Part shown: positions 39,070 through 53,399 of the stretch, in pieces
How the letters are laid out: each line of letters begins with the position of its first letter
Position numbering within the stretch: position 1 is the first letter of the stretch
DNA from: Nematostella vectensis
Lineage: Eukaryota > Cnidaria > Anthozoa > Actiniaria > Edwardsiidae
Length of the DNA: 64,000 bases
Direction: 5' to 3'
Assembly (NCBI RefSeq): GCF_932526225.1
Contig: NC_064038.1
Location: 18,277,075-18,341,074, forward strand
Program-made: the position numbers and the translations under genes
Notes under the pieces: model-generated
Told to the model about the DNA's origin: nothing
Seen by the model: the letters and a program-made list of their open reading frames with translations, nothing else
Databases searched by the model: none

Positions 39070-39596
39070 AGTAGGGCGCGGTAAGTACTTGGATGGGTGA
39101 CCTCTTCGGAATACCGTGTGCTGTACGCATTTCCTTTTAGTTACCAAAGTACTCACAGGACTGTTATATAAAATCTATTTCTTACACAGTTCTGTCGTCT
39201 ACGGCCATACCACTGAGAAAGCACCGGTTCTCGTCCGATCACCGTAGTTAAGCTCAGTAGGGCACGGTTAGTACTTGGATGGGTGACCGCCTGGGAATAC
39301 CGTGTGCTGTAGGCATTTCCTTTTTGTTATCGAGGTACTCACAGGACTGTTATATAATAGATAGATCTTAAACAGTTCTGTCGTCTACGACCATACCACT
39401 GAGAAAGCACCGGTTCTCGTCCGATCACCGAAGTAAAGCTCAGTAGGGCGCGGTTAGTACTTGGATGGGTGACCGCCTGGGAATACCGTGTGCTGTAGGC
39501 ATTTCCTTTTTGTCATCGAAGTACTCACAGGACTGTTATATAATAGATAGATCTTACACAGTTCTATCGTCTACGGCCATACCACTTAGAAAGCAC

Positions 39597-39627
<31 letters not shown>

Positions 39628-39748
39628 AGTAGGGCGCGGTAAGTACTTGGATGGGTGACCGCTTCGGAATACCGTGTGCTGTAGGCATTTCCTTTTTGTT
39701 ATCGAGGTACTGACAGGACTGTTATATAATAGATAGATGTTACACAGT
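37612..39748 (+). repeat. Partial third copy of the 36-unit segment
   Basis: Matches about 32219-34355 with an offset of 5393 bp (29 units minus one base). In the copy at 39011 it keeps CTCTTCGGAATACC, as in the older relative at 6650, whereas the two upstream copies (26923 and 33618) share CTCCTCGGAATATT. The third copy therefore separated before, or escaped, those changes. It ends within the spacer before 39755, where an E-type promoter spacer abuts a D-type gene. Confidence 0.82.
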
Positions 39749-39754
39749 ACTGTC

Positions 39755-39782
39755 GTCTACGGCCATACCACTGAGAAAGCAC

Positions 39783-39813
<31 letters not shown>

Positions 39814-39874
39814 AGTAGGGCGCGGTTAGTACTTGGATGGGTGACCGCCTGGGAATACCGTGTGCTGTAGGCAT
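39755..39874 (+). rRNA. Consensus 5S behind an E-type promoter spacer
   Basis: The spacer is E-type (GTACTGACAG, GATGTTACACAG) but the gene is consensus D with an AGTACTGTC junction. The switch at about 39749 marks the right end of the partial third duplication copy. It shows that promoter spacer and gene class can be re-paired by exchange. Confidence 0.8.
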
Positions 39875-40526
39875 TTCCTTTTTGTTATCGAGGTACTGAC
39901 AGTACTGTTATATAATAGATAGATGTTACACAGTTCTATCGTTTACGGCCATACCACTGAGAAAGCACCAGTTCTCGTTCGATCACAGAACTTAAAGTCA
40001 GTAGGGCACGGTTAGTACTTGGACGGGTGACCGCTTGGAAATACCGTGTGCTGTAGGCATTTCCTTTTTGTTACCAAAGTACTCACAGGACTGTTATATA
40101 AAATCTATTTCTGACACAGTTCTGTCGTCTACGGCCATACCACTGAGAAAGCACCGGTTCTCGTCCGATCACCGTAGTTAACCTCATTAGGGCACGGTTA
40201 GTACTTGGATGGGTGACCGCCTGAGAATACCGTGTGCTGTAGGCATTTTCTTTTTGTTATCGTGGTACTCACAGGACTGTTATATAATAGATAGATCTTA
40301 CACAGTTCTATCGTCTACGGCCATACCACTGAGAAAGCACCAGTTCTCGTCCGATCACCGAAGTTAAGCTCAGTAGGGCGCGGTTAGTACTTGGATGGGT
40401 GACCGCCTGGGAATACCGTGTGCTGTAGGCATGTCCTTTTTGTCATCGAAGTACTCACAGGACTGTTATATAATATATATTTCTTACACAGTTCTGTCGT
40501 CTACGGCCATACCACTGAGAAAGCAC

Positions 40527-40557
<31 letters not shown>

Positions 40558-40712
40558 AGTAGGGCGCGGTTAGTACTTGGATGGGTGACCGCCTGGGAAT
40601 ACCGTGTGCTGTAGGCATTTCGTTTTTGTCATCGAAGTACTCACAGGACTGTTATATAATAGATAGATCTCACACAGTTCTATCGTCTACGGCCATACCA
40701 CTTAGAAAGCAC

Positions 40713-40743
<31 letters not shown>

Positions 40744-40898
40744 AGTAGGGCGCGGTAAGTACTTGGATGGGTGACCGCCTGGGAATACCGTGTGCTGTAG
40801 GCATTTCCTTTTTGTCATCGAAGTACTCACAGGACTGTTATATAATATATATTTCTTACACAGTTCTGTCGTCTACGGCCATACCACTGAGAAAGCAC

Positions 40899-40929
<31 letters not shown>

Positions 40930-41456
40930 AGTAGGGCGCGTTAAGTACTTGGATGGGTGACCGCTTCGGAATACCGTGTGCTGTAGGCATTTCCTTTTTG
41001 TTATCGAGTTACTGACAGGACTGTTATATAATAGATAGATGTTACACAGTTCTATCGTTTACGGCCATACCACTGAGAAAGCACCAGTTCTCGTCCGATC
41101 ACAGAACTTAAAGTCAGTAGGGCACGGTTAGTACTTGGACGGGTGACCGCCTGGGAATACCGTGTGCTGTAGGCATTTCCTTTTTGTTATCGAGGTACTC
41201 ACAGGACTGTTATATAATAGATAGATTTTAAACAGTTCTATCGTCTACGGCCATACCACTGAGAAAGCACCGGTTCTCGTCCGATCACCGAAATTAAGCT
41301 CAGTAGTGCGCGGTTAGTACTTGGATGGGTGACAGCCTGGGAATACCGTGTGCTGTAGGCATTTACTTTTTGTTTTCGAAGTACTAACAGGACTGTTATA
41401 TAATAGATAGATCTTACACAGTTCTATCGTCTACGGACATACCACTGAAAAAGCAC

Positions 41457-41487
<31 letters not shown>

Positions 41488-41642
41488 AGTAGGGCGCGGT
41501 TAGTACTTGGATGGGTGACCGCCTGGGAGTACCGTGTGCTGTAGGCATTTCCTTTTTGTCATCGAAGTACTCACAGGACTGTTATATAATATATATTTCT
41601 TACACAGTTCTGTCGTCTACGGCCATACCACTGAGAAAGCAC

Positions 41643-41673
<31 letters not shown>

Positions 41674-42014
41674 AGTAGGGCGCGGTAAGTACTTGGATGG
41701 GTGACCGCTTCGGAATACCGTGTGCTGTTGGCATTTCCTTTTTGTTATCGAGGTACTGACAGTACTGTTATATAATAGATAGATGTTACACAGTTCTATC
41801 GTTTACGGCCATACCACTGAGAGAACACCAGTTCTCGTCCGATCGCAGAACTTAAAGTCAGTAGGGCACGGTTAGTACTTGGACGGGTGACCGCCTGGGA
41901 ATACCGTGTGCTGTAGGCATTTCCTTTTTGTTATCGAGGTACTCACAGGACTGTTATATAATAGATAGATCTTAAACTGTTCTAACGTCTACGGCCATAC
42001 CACTGAGAAAGCAC

Positions 42015-42045
<31 letters not shown>

Positions 42046-42200
42046 AGTAGGGCGCGGTTAGTACTTGGATAGGTGACAGCCTGGGAATACCGTGTGCTGT
42101 AGGCATTTCCTTTTTGTCATCGAAGTACTCACAGGACTGTTTTATAATATATATTTCTTACACAGTTCTGTCGTCTACGGCCATACCACTGAGAAAGCAC

Positions 42201-42231
<31 letters not shown>

Positions 42232-42572
42232 AGTAGGGCGCGGTTAGTACTTGGATGGGTGACCGCCTGGGAATACCGTGTGCTGTAGGCATTTCCTTTT
42301 TGTCATCGAAGTACTCACAGGACTGTTATATAATATATATTTCTTACACAGTTCTGTCGTCTACGGCCATACCACTGAGAAAGCACCGGTTCTCTTCCGA
42401 TCACCGAAGTTAAGCTCAGTAGGGCGCGGTTAGTACTTGGATGGGTGACCGCCTGGGAATACCGTGTGCTGTAGGCATTTCCTTTTTGTCATCGAAGTAC
42501 TCACAGGACTGTTATATAATAGATAGATCTCACACAGTTCTATCGTCTACGGCCATACCACTTAGAAAGCAC

Positions 42573-42603
<31 letters not shown>

Positions 42604-43130
42604 AGTAGGGCGCGGTAAGTACTTGGATGGGTGACCGCTTGGGAATACCGTGTGCTGTAGGCATTTCCTTTTTGTTACCAAAGTACTCACAGGACTGTTA
42701 TATAAAATCTATTTCTTACACAGTTCTGTCGTCTACGGCCATACCACTGAGAAAGCACCGGTTCTCGTCCGATCACCGTAGTTAACCTCATTAGGGCACG
42801 GTTAGTACTTGGATGGGTGACCGCCTGAGAATACCGTGTGCTGTAGGCATTTTCTTTTTGTTATCGTGGTACTCACAGGACTGTTATATAATAGATAGAT
42901 CTTACACAGTTCTATCGTCTACGGCCATACCACTGAGAAAGCACCAGTTCTCGTCCGATCACCGAAGTTAAGCTCAGTAGGGCGCGGTTAGTACTTGGAT
43001 GGGTGACCGCCTGGGAATACCGTGTGCTGTAGGCATTTCCTTTTTGTCATCGAAGTACTCACAGGACTGTTATATAATATATATTTCTTACACAGTTCTG
43101 TCGTCTACGGCCATACCACTGAGAAAGCAC

Positions 43131-43161
<31 letters not shown>

Positions 43162-43316
43162 AGTAGGGCACGGTTAGTACTTGGACGGGTGACCGCCTGG
43201 GAATACCGTGTGCTGTAGGCATTTCCTTTTTGTTATCGAGGTACTCACAGGACTGTTATATAATAGATAGATCTTAAACTGTTCTAACGTCTACGGCCAT
43301 ACCACTGAGAAAGCAC

Positions 43317-43347
<31 letters not shown>

Positions 43348-43502
43348 AGTAGGGCGCGGTTAGTACTTGGATAGGTGACCGCCTGGGAATACCGTGTGCT
43401 GTAGGCATTTCCTTTTTGTCATCGAAGTACTCACAGGACTGTTATATAATATATATTTCTTACACAGTTCTGTCGTCTACGGCCATACCACTGAGAAAGC
43501 AC

Positions 43503-43533
<31 letters not shown>

Positions 43534-43874
43534 AGTAGGGCGCGGTAAGTACTTGGATGGGTGACCGCTTCGGAATACCGTGTGCTGTAGGCATTTCCTT
43601 TTTGTTATCGAGGTACTGACAGGACTGTTATATAATAGATAGATGTTACACAGTTCTATCGTTTACGGCCATACCACTGAGAAAGCACCAGTTCTCGTCC
43701 GATCACAGAACTTAAAGTCAGTAGGGCATGATTAGTACTTGGACGGGTGACCGCCTGGGAATACCGTGTGCTGTAGGCATTTCCTTTTTGTTATCGAGGT
43801 ACTCACAGGACTGTTATATAATAGATAGATCTTAAACAGTTCTATCGTCTACGGCCATACCACTGAGAAAGCAC

Positions 43875-43905
<31 letters not shown>

Positions 43906-44060
43906 AGTAGGGCGCGGTTAGTACTTGGATGGGTGACAGCCTGGGAATACCGTGTGCTGTAGGCATTTACTTTTTGTTTTCGAAGTACTAACAGGACTGT
44001 TATATAATAGATAGATCTTACACAGTTCTATCGTCTACGGCCATACCACTGAAAAAGCAC

Positions 44061-44091
<31 letters not shown>

Positions 44092-44744
44092 AGTAGGGCG
44101 CGGTTAGTACTTGGATGGGTGACCGCCTGGGAATACCGTGTGCTGTAGGCATTTCCTTTTTGTCATCGAAGTACTCACAGGACTGTTATATAATATATAT
44201 TTCTTACACAGTTCTGTCGTCTACGGCCATACCACTGAGAAAGCACCGGATCTCGTCCGATCACCGAAGTTAAGCTCAGTAGGGCGCGGTAAGTACTTGG
44301 ATGGGTGACCGCTTCGGAATACCGTGTGCTGTTGGCATTTCCTTTTTGTTATCGAGGTACTGACAGTACTGTTATATAATAGATAGATGTTACACAGTTC
44401 TATCGTTTACGGCCATACCACTGAGAGAACACCAGTTCTCGTCCGATCACAGAACTTAAAGTCAGTAGGGCACGGTTAGTACTTGGACGGGTGACCGCCT
44501 GGGAATACCGTGTGCTGTAGGCATTTCCTTTTTGTTATCGAGGTACTCACAGGACTGTTATATAATAGATAGATCTTAAACTCTTCTAACGTCTACGGCC
44601 ATACCACTGAGAAAGCACCGGTTCTCGTCCGATCACCGTAGTTAAGCTCAGTAGGGCACGGTTAGTACTTGGATAGGTGACCGCCTGGGAATACCGTGTG
44701 CTGTAGGCATTTCATTTTTGTCATCGAAGTACTCACAGGACTGT

Positions 44745-44751
44745 TATAAAA
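44745..44751 (+). promoter_or_regulatory. Altered TATA-like box, TATAAAA
   Basis: Before the class D gene at 44777 the box is TATAAAA, closer to the general TATA consensus than the array norm. The form recurs before D genes at 45521, 51109, 53899, 57805, 60595 and 61339, and I see it only right of 44.7 kb. Confidence 0.6.
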
Positions 44752-44804
44752 TATATATTTCTTACACAGTTCTGTCGTCTACGGCCATACCACTGAGAAA
44801 GCAC

Positions 44805-44835
<31 letters not shown>

Positions 44836-44990
44836 AGTAGGGCGCGGTTAGTACTTGGATGGGTGACCGCCTGGGAATACCGTGTGCTGTAGGCATTTCC
44901 TTTTTGTCATCGAAGTACTCACAGGACTGTTATATAATAGATAGATCTTACACAGTTCTATCGTCTACGGCCATACCACTTAGAAAGCAC

Positions 44991-45021
<31 letters not shown>

Positions 45022-45362
45022 ATTAGGGCGCGGTAAGTACTTGGATGGGTGACCGTTTCGGAATACCGTGTGCTGTAGGCATTTCCTTTTTGTTATCGAG
45101 GTACTGACAGTACTGTTATATAATAGATAGATGTTACACAGTTCTATCGTTTACGGCCATACCACTGAGAGAACACCAGTTCTCGTCCGATCACAGAACT
45201 TAAAGTCAGTAGGGCACGGTTAGTACTTGGACGGGTGACCGCCTGGGAATACCGTGTGCTGTAGGCATTTCCTTTTTGTTATCGAGGTACTCACAGGACT
45301 GTTATATAATAGATAGATCTTAAACTCTTCTAACGTCTACGGCCATACCACTGAGAAAGCAC

Positions 45363-45393
<31 letters not shown>

Positions 45394-45548
45394 AGTAGGG
45401 CGCGGTCAGTACTTGGATAGGTGACCGCCTGGGAATACCGTGTGCTGTAGGCATTTCCTTTTTGTCATCGAAGTACTCACAGGACTGTTATAAAATATAT
45501 ATTTCTTACACAGTTCTGTCGTCTACGGCCATACCACTGAGAAAGCAC

Positions 45549-45579
<31 letters not shown>

Positions 45580-45734
45580 AGTAGGGCGCGGTTAGTACTT
45601 GGATGGGTGACCGCCTGGGAATACCGTGTGCTGTAGGCATTTCCTTTTTGTCATCGAAGTACTCACAGGACTGTTATATAATAGATAGATGTTACACAGT
45701 TCTATCGTCTACGGCCATACCACTTAGAAAGCAC

Positions 45735-45765
<31 letters not shown>

Positions 45766-46106
45766 AGTAGGGCGCGGTAAGTACTTGGATGGGTGACCGC
45801 TTCGGAATACCGTGTGCTGTAGTCATTTCCTTTTTGTTACCAAAGTACTCACAGGACTGTTATATAAAATCTATTTCTTACACAGTTCTGTCGTCTACGG
45901 CCATACCACTGAGAAAGCACCGGTTCTCGTCCGATCACCGTAGTTAAGCTCAGTAGGGCACGGTTAGTACTTGGATGTGTGACCGCCTGGGAATACCGTG
46001 TGCTGTAGGCATTTCCTTTTTGTTATCGAGGTACTCACAGGACTGTTATATAATAGATAGATCTTAAACAGTTTTGTCGTCTACGACCATACCACTGAGA
46101 AAGCAC

Positions 46107-46137
<31 letters not shown>

Positions 46138-46292
46138 AGTAGGGCGCGGTTAGTACTTGGATGGGTGACCGCCTGGGAATACCGTGTGCTGTAGGCATTT
46201 CCTTTTTGTCATCGAAGTACTCACAGGACTGTTATATAATAGATAGATCTTACACAGTTCTATCGTCTACGGCCATACCACTTAGAAAGCAC

Positions 46293-46323
<31 letters not shown>

Positions 46324-46478
46324 ATTAGGGCGCGGTAAGTACTTGGATGGGTGACCGCTTCGGAATACCGTGTGCTGTAGGCATTTCCTTTTTGTTATCG
46401 AGGTACTGACAGGACTGTTATATAATAGATAGATGTTACACAGTTCTATCGTCTACGGCCATACCACTTAGAAAGCAC

Positions 46479-46509
<31 letters not shown>

Positions 46510-46850
46510 AGTAGGGCGCGGTAAGTACTTGGATGGGTGACCGCTTCGGAATACCGTGTGCTGTAGACATTTCCTTTTTGTTACCAAAGTACTCACAGGA
46601 CTGTTATATAAAATCTATTTCTTACACAGTTCTGTCGTCTACGGCCATACCACTGAGAAAGCACCGGTTCTCGTCCGATCACCGTAGTTAAGCTCAGTAG
46701 GGCACGGTTAGTACTTGGATGGGTGACCGCCTGGGAATACCGTGTGCTGTAGGCATTTCCTTTTTGTTATCGAGGTACTCACAGGACTGTTATATAATAG
46801 ATAGATCTTAAACAGTTCTGTCGTCTACGACCATACCACTGAGAAAGCAC

Positions 46851-46881
<31 letters not shown>

Positions 46882-47036
46882 AGTAGGGCGCGGTTAGTAC
46901 TTGGATGGGTGACCGCCTGGGAATACCGTGTGCTGTAGGCATTTCCTTTTTGTCATCGAAGTACTCACAGGACTGTTATATAATATATATTTCTTACACA
47001 GTTCTGTCGTCTACGGCCATACCACTGAGAAAGCAC

Positions 47037-47067
<31 letters not shown>

Positions 47068-47222
47068 AGTAGGGCGCGGTTAGTACTTGGATGGGTGACC
47101 GCCTGCGAATACCGTGTGCTGTAGGCATTTCCTTTTTGTCATCGAAGTACTCACAGGACTGTTATATAATAGATAGATCTTACACAGTTCTATCGTCTAC
47201 GGCCACACCACTTAGAAAGCAC

Positions 47223-47253
<31 letters not shown>

Positions 47254-47408
47254 AGTAGGGCGCGGTAAGTACTTGGATGGGTGACCGCTTCGGAATACCG
47301 TGTGCTGTAGGCATTTCCTTTTTGTTACCAAAGTACTCACAGGACTGTTATATAAAATCTATTTCTTACACAGTTCTGTCGTCTACGGCCATACCACTGA
47401 GAAAGCAC

Positions 47409-47439
<31 letters not shown>

Positions 47440-47780
47440 AGTAGGGCGCGGTAAGTACTTGGATGGGTGACCGCTTCGGAATACCGTGTGCTGTAGACAT
47501 TTCCTTTTTGTTACCAAAGTACTCACAGGACTGTTATATAAAATGTATTTCTTACGCAGTTCTGTCGTCTACGGCCATACCACTGAGAAAGCAACGGTTC
47601 TCGTCCGATCACCGTAGTTAAGCTCAGTAGGGCACGGTTAGTACTTGGATGGGTGACCGCCTGGGAATACCGTGTGCTGTAGGCATTTCCTTTTTGTTAT
47701 CGAGGTACTCACAGGACTGTTATATAATAGATAGATCTTAAACAGTTCTGTCGTCTACGACCATACCACTAAGAAAGCAC

Positions 47781-47811
<31 letters not shown>

Positions 47812-47966
47812 AGTAGGGCGCGGTTAGTACTTGGATGGGTGACCGCCTGGGAATACCGTGTGCTGTAGGCATTTCCTTTTTGTCATCGAAGTACTCACAG
47901 GACTGTTATATAATATATATTTCTTACACAGTTCTGTCGTCTACGGCCATACCACTGAGAAAGCAC

Positions 47967-47997
<31 letters not shown>

Positions 47998-48152
47998 AGT
48001 AGGGCGCGGTTAGTACTTGGATGGGTGACCGCCTGGGAATACCGTGTGCTGTAGGCATTTCCTTTTTGTCATCGAAGTACTCACAGGACTGTTATATAAT
48101 AGATAGATCTTACACAGTTCTATCGTCTACGGCCATACCACTTAGAAAGCAC

Positions 48153-48183
<31 letters not shown>

Positions 48184-48524
48184 AGTAGGGCGCGGTAAGT
48201 ACTTGGATGGGTGACCGCTTCGGAATACCGTGTGCTGTAGGCATTTCCTTTTTGTTACCAAAGTACTCACAGGACTGTTATATAAAATCTATTTCTTACA
48301 CAGTTCTGTCGTCTACGGCCATACCACTGAGAAAGCACCGGTTCTCGTCCGATCACCGTAGTTAAGCTCAGTAGGGCACGGTTAGTACTTGGATGTGTTA
48401 CCGCCTGGGAATACCGTGTGCTGTAGGCATTTCCTTTTTGTTATCGAGGTACTCACAGGACTGTTATATAATAGATAGATCTTAAACAGTTCTGTCGTCT
48501 ACGACCATACCACTGAGAAAGCAC

Positions 48525-48555
<31 letters not shown>

Positions 48556-48896
48556 AGTAGGGCGCGGTTAGTACTTGGATGGGTGACCGCTTCGGAATAC
48601 CGTGTGCTGTAGGCATTTCCTTTTTGTTATCGAGGTACTGACAGGACTGTTATATAATAGATAGATGTTACACAGTTCTATCGTTTACGGCCATACCACT
48701 GAGAAAGCACCAGTTCTCGTCCGATCACAGAACTTAAAGTCAGTAGGGCACGGTTAGTACTTGGACGGGTGACCGCCTGGGAATACCGTGTGCTGTAGGC
48801 ATTTTCTTTTTGTTATCGAGGTACTCACAGGACTGTTATATAATAGATAGATCTTAAACAGTTCTATCGTCTACGGCCATACCACTGAGAAAGCAC

Positions 48897-48927
<31 letters not shown>

Positions 48928-49082
48928 AGTAGGGCGCGGTAAGTACTTGGATGGGTGACAGCCTGGGAATACCGTGTGCTGTAGGCATTTACTTTTTGTT
49001 TTCGAAGTACTAACAGGACTGTTATATAAAAGATAGATCTTACACAGTTCTATCGTCTACGGCCATACCACTGAAAAAGCAC

Positions 49083-49113
<31 letters not shown>

Positions 49114-49268
49114 AGTAGGGCGCGGTTAGTACTTGGATGGGTGACCGCCTGGGAATACCGTGTGCTGTAGGCATTTCCTTTTTGTCATCGAAGTACACAC
49201 AGGACTGTTATATAATATATATTTCTTACACAGTTCTGTCGTCTACGGCCATACCATTGAGAAAGCAC

Positions 49269-49299
<31 letters not shown>

Positions 49300-49426
49300 A
49301 GTAGGGCGCGGTAAGTACTTGGATGGGTGACCGCTTCGGAATACCGTGTGCTGTTGGCATTTCCTTTTTGTTATCGAGGTACTGACAGTACTGTTATATA
49401 ATAGATAGATGTTACACAGTCCTATC

Positions 49427-49554
49427 GTTTACGGCCAGTACGGCATACCACTGAGAAAGCACCAGTTCTCGTCCGATCACAGAACTTAAAGTCAGTAGGG
49501 CACGGTTAGTACTTGGACGGGTGACCGCCTGGGAATACCGTGTGCTGTAGGCAT
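49427..49554 (+). pseudogene. Class E copy with an 8-nt insertion near the 5' end
   Basis: After position 10 eight bases (AGTACGGC, 49437-49444) are inserted, partly repeating the adjacent ACGGC, before the gene resumes with ATACCAC. The insertion lies in loop A, beside helix I. The copy is 128 nt long and shifts all later units by +8. It is the largest insertion in the window. The preceding spacer also has CCTATC for TCTATC. Confidence 0.75.
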
Positions 49555-49648
49555 TTCCTTTTTGTTATCGAGGTACTCACAGGACTGTTATATAATAGAT
49601 AGATCTTAAACTCTTCTAACGTCTACGGCCATACCACTGAGAAAGCAC

Positions 49649-49679
<31 letters not shown>

Positions 49680-49834
49680 AGTAGGGCGCGGTTAGTACTT
49701 GGATAGGTGACCGCCTGGGAATACCGTGTGCTGTAGGCATTTCCTTTTTGTCATCGAAGTACTCACAGGACTGTTATATAATATATATTTCTTACACAGT
49801 TCTGTCGTCTACGGCCATACCACTGAGAAAGCAC

Positions 49835-49865
<31 letters not shown>

Positions 49866-50392
49866 AGTAGGGCGCGGTAAGTACTTGGATGGGTGACCGC
49901 TTCGGAATACCGTGTGCTGTAGGCATTTCCTTTTTGTTACCAAAGTACTCACAGGACTGTTATATAAAATCTATTTCTTACACAGTTCTGTCGTCTACGG
50001 CCATACCACTGAGAAAGCACCGGTTCTCGTCCGATCACCGAAGTAAAGCTCAGTAGGGCGCGGTAAGTACTTGGATGGGTGACCGCTTCGGAATACCGTG
50101 TGCTGTAGACATTTCCTTTTTGTTACCAAAGTACTCACAGGACTGTTATTTAATATATATTTCTTACACAGTTCTGTCGTCTACGGCCATACCACTGAGA
50201 AAGCACCGGATCTCGTCCGATCACCGAAGTTAAGCTCAGTAGGGCGCGGTAAGTACTTGGATGGGTGACCGCTTCGGAATACCGTGTGCTGTTGGCATTT
50301 CCTTTTTGTTATCGAGGTACTGACAGTACTGTTATATAATAGATAGATGTTACACAGTTCTATCGTCTACGGCCATACCACTGAAAAAGCAC

Positions 50393-50423
<31 letters not shown>

Positions 50424-50578
50424 AGTAGGGCGCGGTAAGTACTTGGATGGGTGACCGCTTCGGAATACCGTGTGCTGTAGGCATTTCCTTTTTGTTACCA
50501 AAGTACTCACAGGACTGTTATATAAAATCTATTTCTTACACAGTTCTGTCGTCTACGGCCATACCACTGAGAAAGCAC

Positions 50579-50609
<31 letters not shown>

Positions 50610-50950
50610 AGTAGGGCGCGGTAAGTACTTGGATGGGTGACCGCTTCGGAATACCGTGTGCTGTAGACATTTCCTTTTTGTTACCAAAGTACTCACAGGA
50701 CTGTTATTTAATATATATTTCTTACACAGTTCTGTCGTCTACGGCCATACCACTGAGAAAGCACCGGATCTCGTCCGATCACCGAAGTTAAGCTCAGTAG
50801 GGCGCGGTAAGTACTTGGATGGGTGACCGCTTCGGAATACCGTGTGCTGTAGGCATTTCCTTTTTGTTATCGAGGTACTCACAGGACTGTTATATAATAG
50901 ATAGATCTTAAACAGTTCTGTCGTCTACGACCATACCACTGAGAAAGCAC

Positions 50951-50964
<14 letters not shown>

Positions 50965-50981
<17 letters not shown>

Positions 50982-51136
50982 AGTAGGGCGCGGTCAGTAC
51001 TTGGATATGTGACCGCCTGGGAATACCGTGTGCTGTAGGCATTTCCTTTTTGTCATCGAAGTACTCACAGGACTGTTATAAAATATATATTTCTTACACA
51101 GTTCTGTCGTCTACGGCCATACCACTGAGAAAGCAC

Positions 51137-51167
<31 letters not shown>

Positions 51168-51322
51168 AGTAGGGCGCGGTTAGTACTTGGATGGGTGACC
51201 GCCTGGGAATACCGTGTGCTGTAGGCATTTCCTTTTTGTCATCGAAGTACTCACAGGACTGTTATATAATAGATAGATGTTACACAGTTCTATCGTCTAC
51301 GGCCATACCACTTAGAAAGCAC

Positions 51323-51353
<31 letters not shown>

Positions 51354-51880
51354 AGTAGGGCGCGGTAAGTACTTGGATGGGTGACCGCTTCGGAATACCG
51401 TGTGCTGTAGGCATTTCCTTTTTGTTACCAAAGTACTCACAGGACTGTTATATAAAATCTATTTCTTACACAGTTCTGTCGTCTACGGCCATACCACTGA
51501 GAAAGCACCGGTTCTCGTCCGATCACCGAAGTTAACCTCATTAGGGCACGGTTAGTACTTGGATGGGTGACCGCCTGAGAATACCGTGTGCTGTAGGCAT
51601 TTTCTTTTTGTTATCGTGGTACTCACAGGACCGTTATATAATAGATAGATCTTACACAGTTCTATCGTCTACGGCCATACCACTGAGAAAGCACCAGTTC
51701 TCGTCTGATCACCGAAGTTAAGCTCAGTAGGGCGCGGTTAGTACTTGGATGGGTGACCGCCTGGGAATACCGTGTGCTGTAGGCATTTCCTTTTTGTCAT
51801 CGAAGTACTCACAGGACTGTTATATAATATATATTTCTTACACAGTTCTGTCGTCTACGGCCATACCACTGAGAAAGCAC

Positions 51881-51911
<31 letters not shown>

Positions 51912-52066
51912 AGTAGGGCGCGGTTAGTACTTGGATGGGTGACCGCCTGGGAATACCGTGTGCTGTAGGCATTTCCTTTTTGTCATCGAAGTACTCACAG
52001 GACTGTTATATAATAGATAGATCTCACACAGTTCTATCGTCTACGGCCATACCACTTAGAAAGCAC

Positions 52067-52097
<31 letters not shown>

Positions 52098-52624
52098 AGT
52101 AGGGCGCGGTAAGTACTTGGATGGGTGACCGCTTCGGAATACCGTGTGCTGTAGACATTTCCTTTTTGTTACCAAAGTACTCACAGGACTGTTATATAAA
52201 ATCTATTTCTTACACAGTTCTGTCGTCTACGGCCATACCACTGAGAAAGCACCGGTTCTCGTCCGATCACCGTAGTTAAGCTCAGTAGGGCACGGTTAGT
52301 AGTTGGATGGGTGACCGCCTGGGAATACCGTGTGCTGTAGGCATTTCCTTTTTGTTATCGAGGTACTCACAGGACTGTTATATAATAGATAGGTCTTAAA
52401 CAGTTCTGTCGTCTACGACCATACCACTGAGAAAGCACAGGTTCTCGTCCGATCACCGAAGTTAAGCTCAGTAGGGCGCGGTTAGTACTTGGATGGGTGA
52501 CCGCCTGGGAATACCGTGTGCTGTAGGCATTTCCTTTTTGTCATCGAAGTACTAACAGGACTGTTATATAATATATATTTCTTACACAGTTCTGTCGTCT
52601 ACGGCCATACCACTGATAAAGCAC

Positions 52625-52655
<31 letters not shown>

Positions 52656-52810
52656 AGTAGGGCGCGGTTAGTACTTGGATGGGTGACCGCCTGGTAATAC
52701 CGTGTGCTGTAGGCATTTCCTTTTTGTCATCGAAGTACTCACAGGACTGTTATATAATAGATAGATCTTACACAGTTCTATCGTCTACGGCCATACCACT
52801 TAGAAAGCAC

Positions 52811-52841
<31 letters not shown>

Positions 52842-53182
52842 AGTAGGGCGCGGTAAGTACTTGGATGGGTGACCGCTTCGGAATACCGTGTGCTGTAGGC
52901 ATTTCCTTTTTGTTACCAAAGTACTCACAGGACTGTTATATAAAATCTATTTCTTACACAGTTCTGTCGTCTACGGCCATACCACTGAGAAAGCACCAGT
53001 TCTCGTCTGATCACCGAAGTTAAGCTCAGTAGGGCGCGGTTAGTACTTGGATGGGTGACCGCCTGGGAATACCGTGTGCTGTAGGCATTTCCTTTTTGTC
53101 ATCGAAGTACTCACAGGACTGTTATATAATATATATTTCTTACACAGTTCTGTCGTCTACGGCCATACCACTGAGAAAGCAC

Positions 53183-53213
<31 letters not shown>

Positions 53214-53368
53214 AGTAGGGCGCGGTTAGTACTTTGATGGGTGACCGCCTGGGAATACCGTGTGCTGTAGGCATTTCCTTTTTGTCATCGAAGTACTCAC
53301 AGGACTGTTATATAATAGATAGATCTCACACAGTTCTATCGTCTACGGCCATACCACTTAGAAAGCAC

Positions 53369-53399
<31 letters not shown>

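Larger units (their letters stand above)
37337..49554 (+). rRNA. 5S rRNA genes, block 7: 66 copies
   Basis: Genes start at 37337 + 186n for n = 0 to 65 (last 49427). Class E copies are at 37523, 39941, 41057, 41801, 43661, 44405, 45149, 48683 and 49427. From 41.8 kb a sub-form of E appears with changes in loop B (GAGAGAACACC instead of GAGAAAGCACC). The last copy has an 8-nt insertion and moves the register by +8. Confidence 0.97.
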
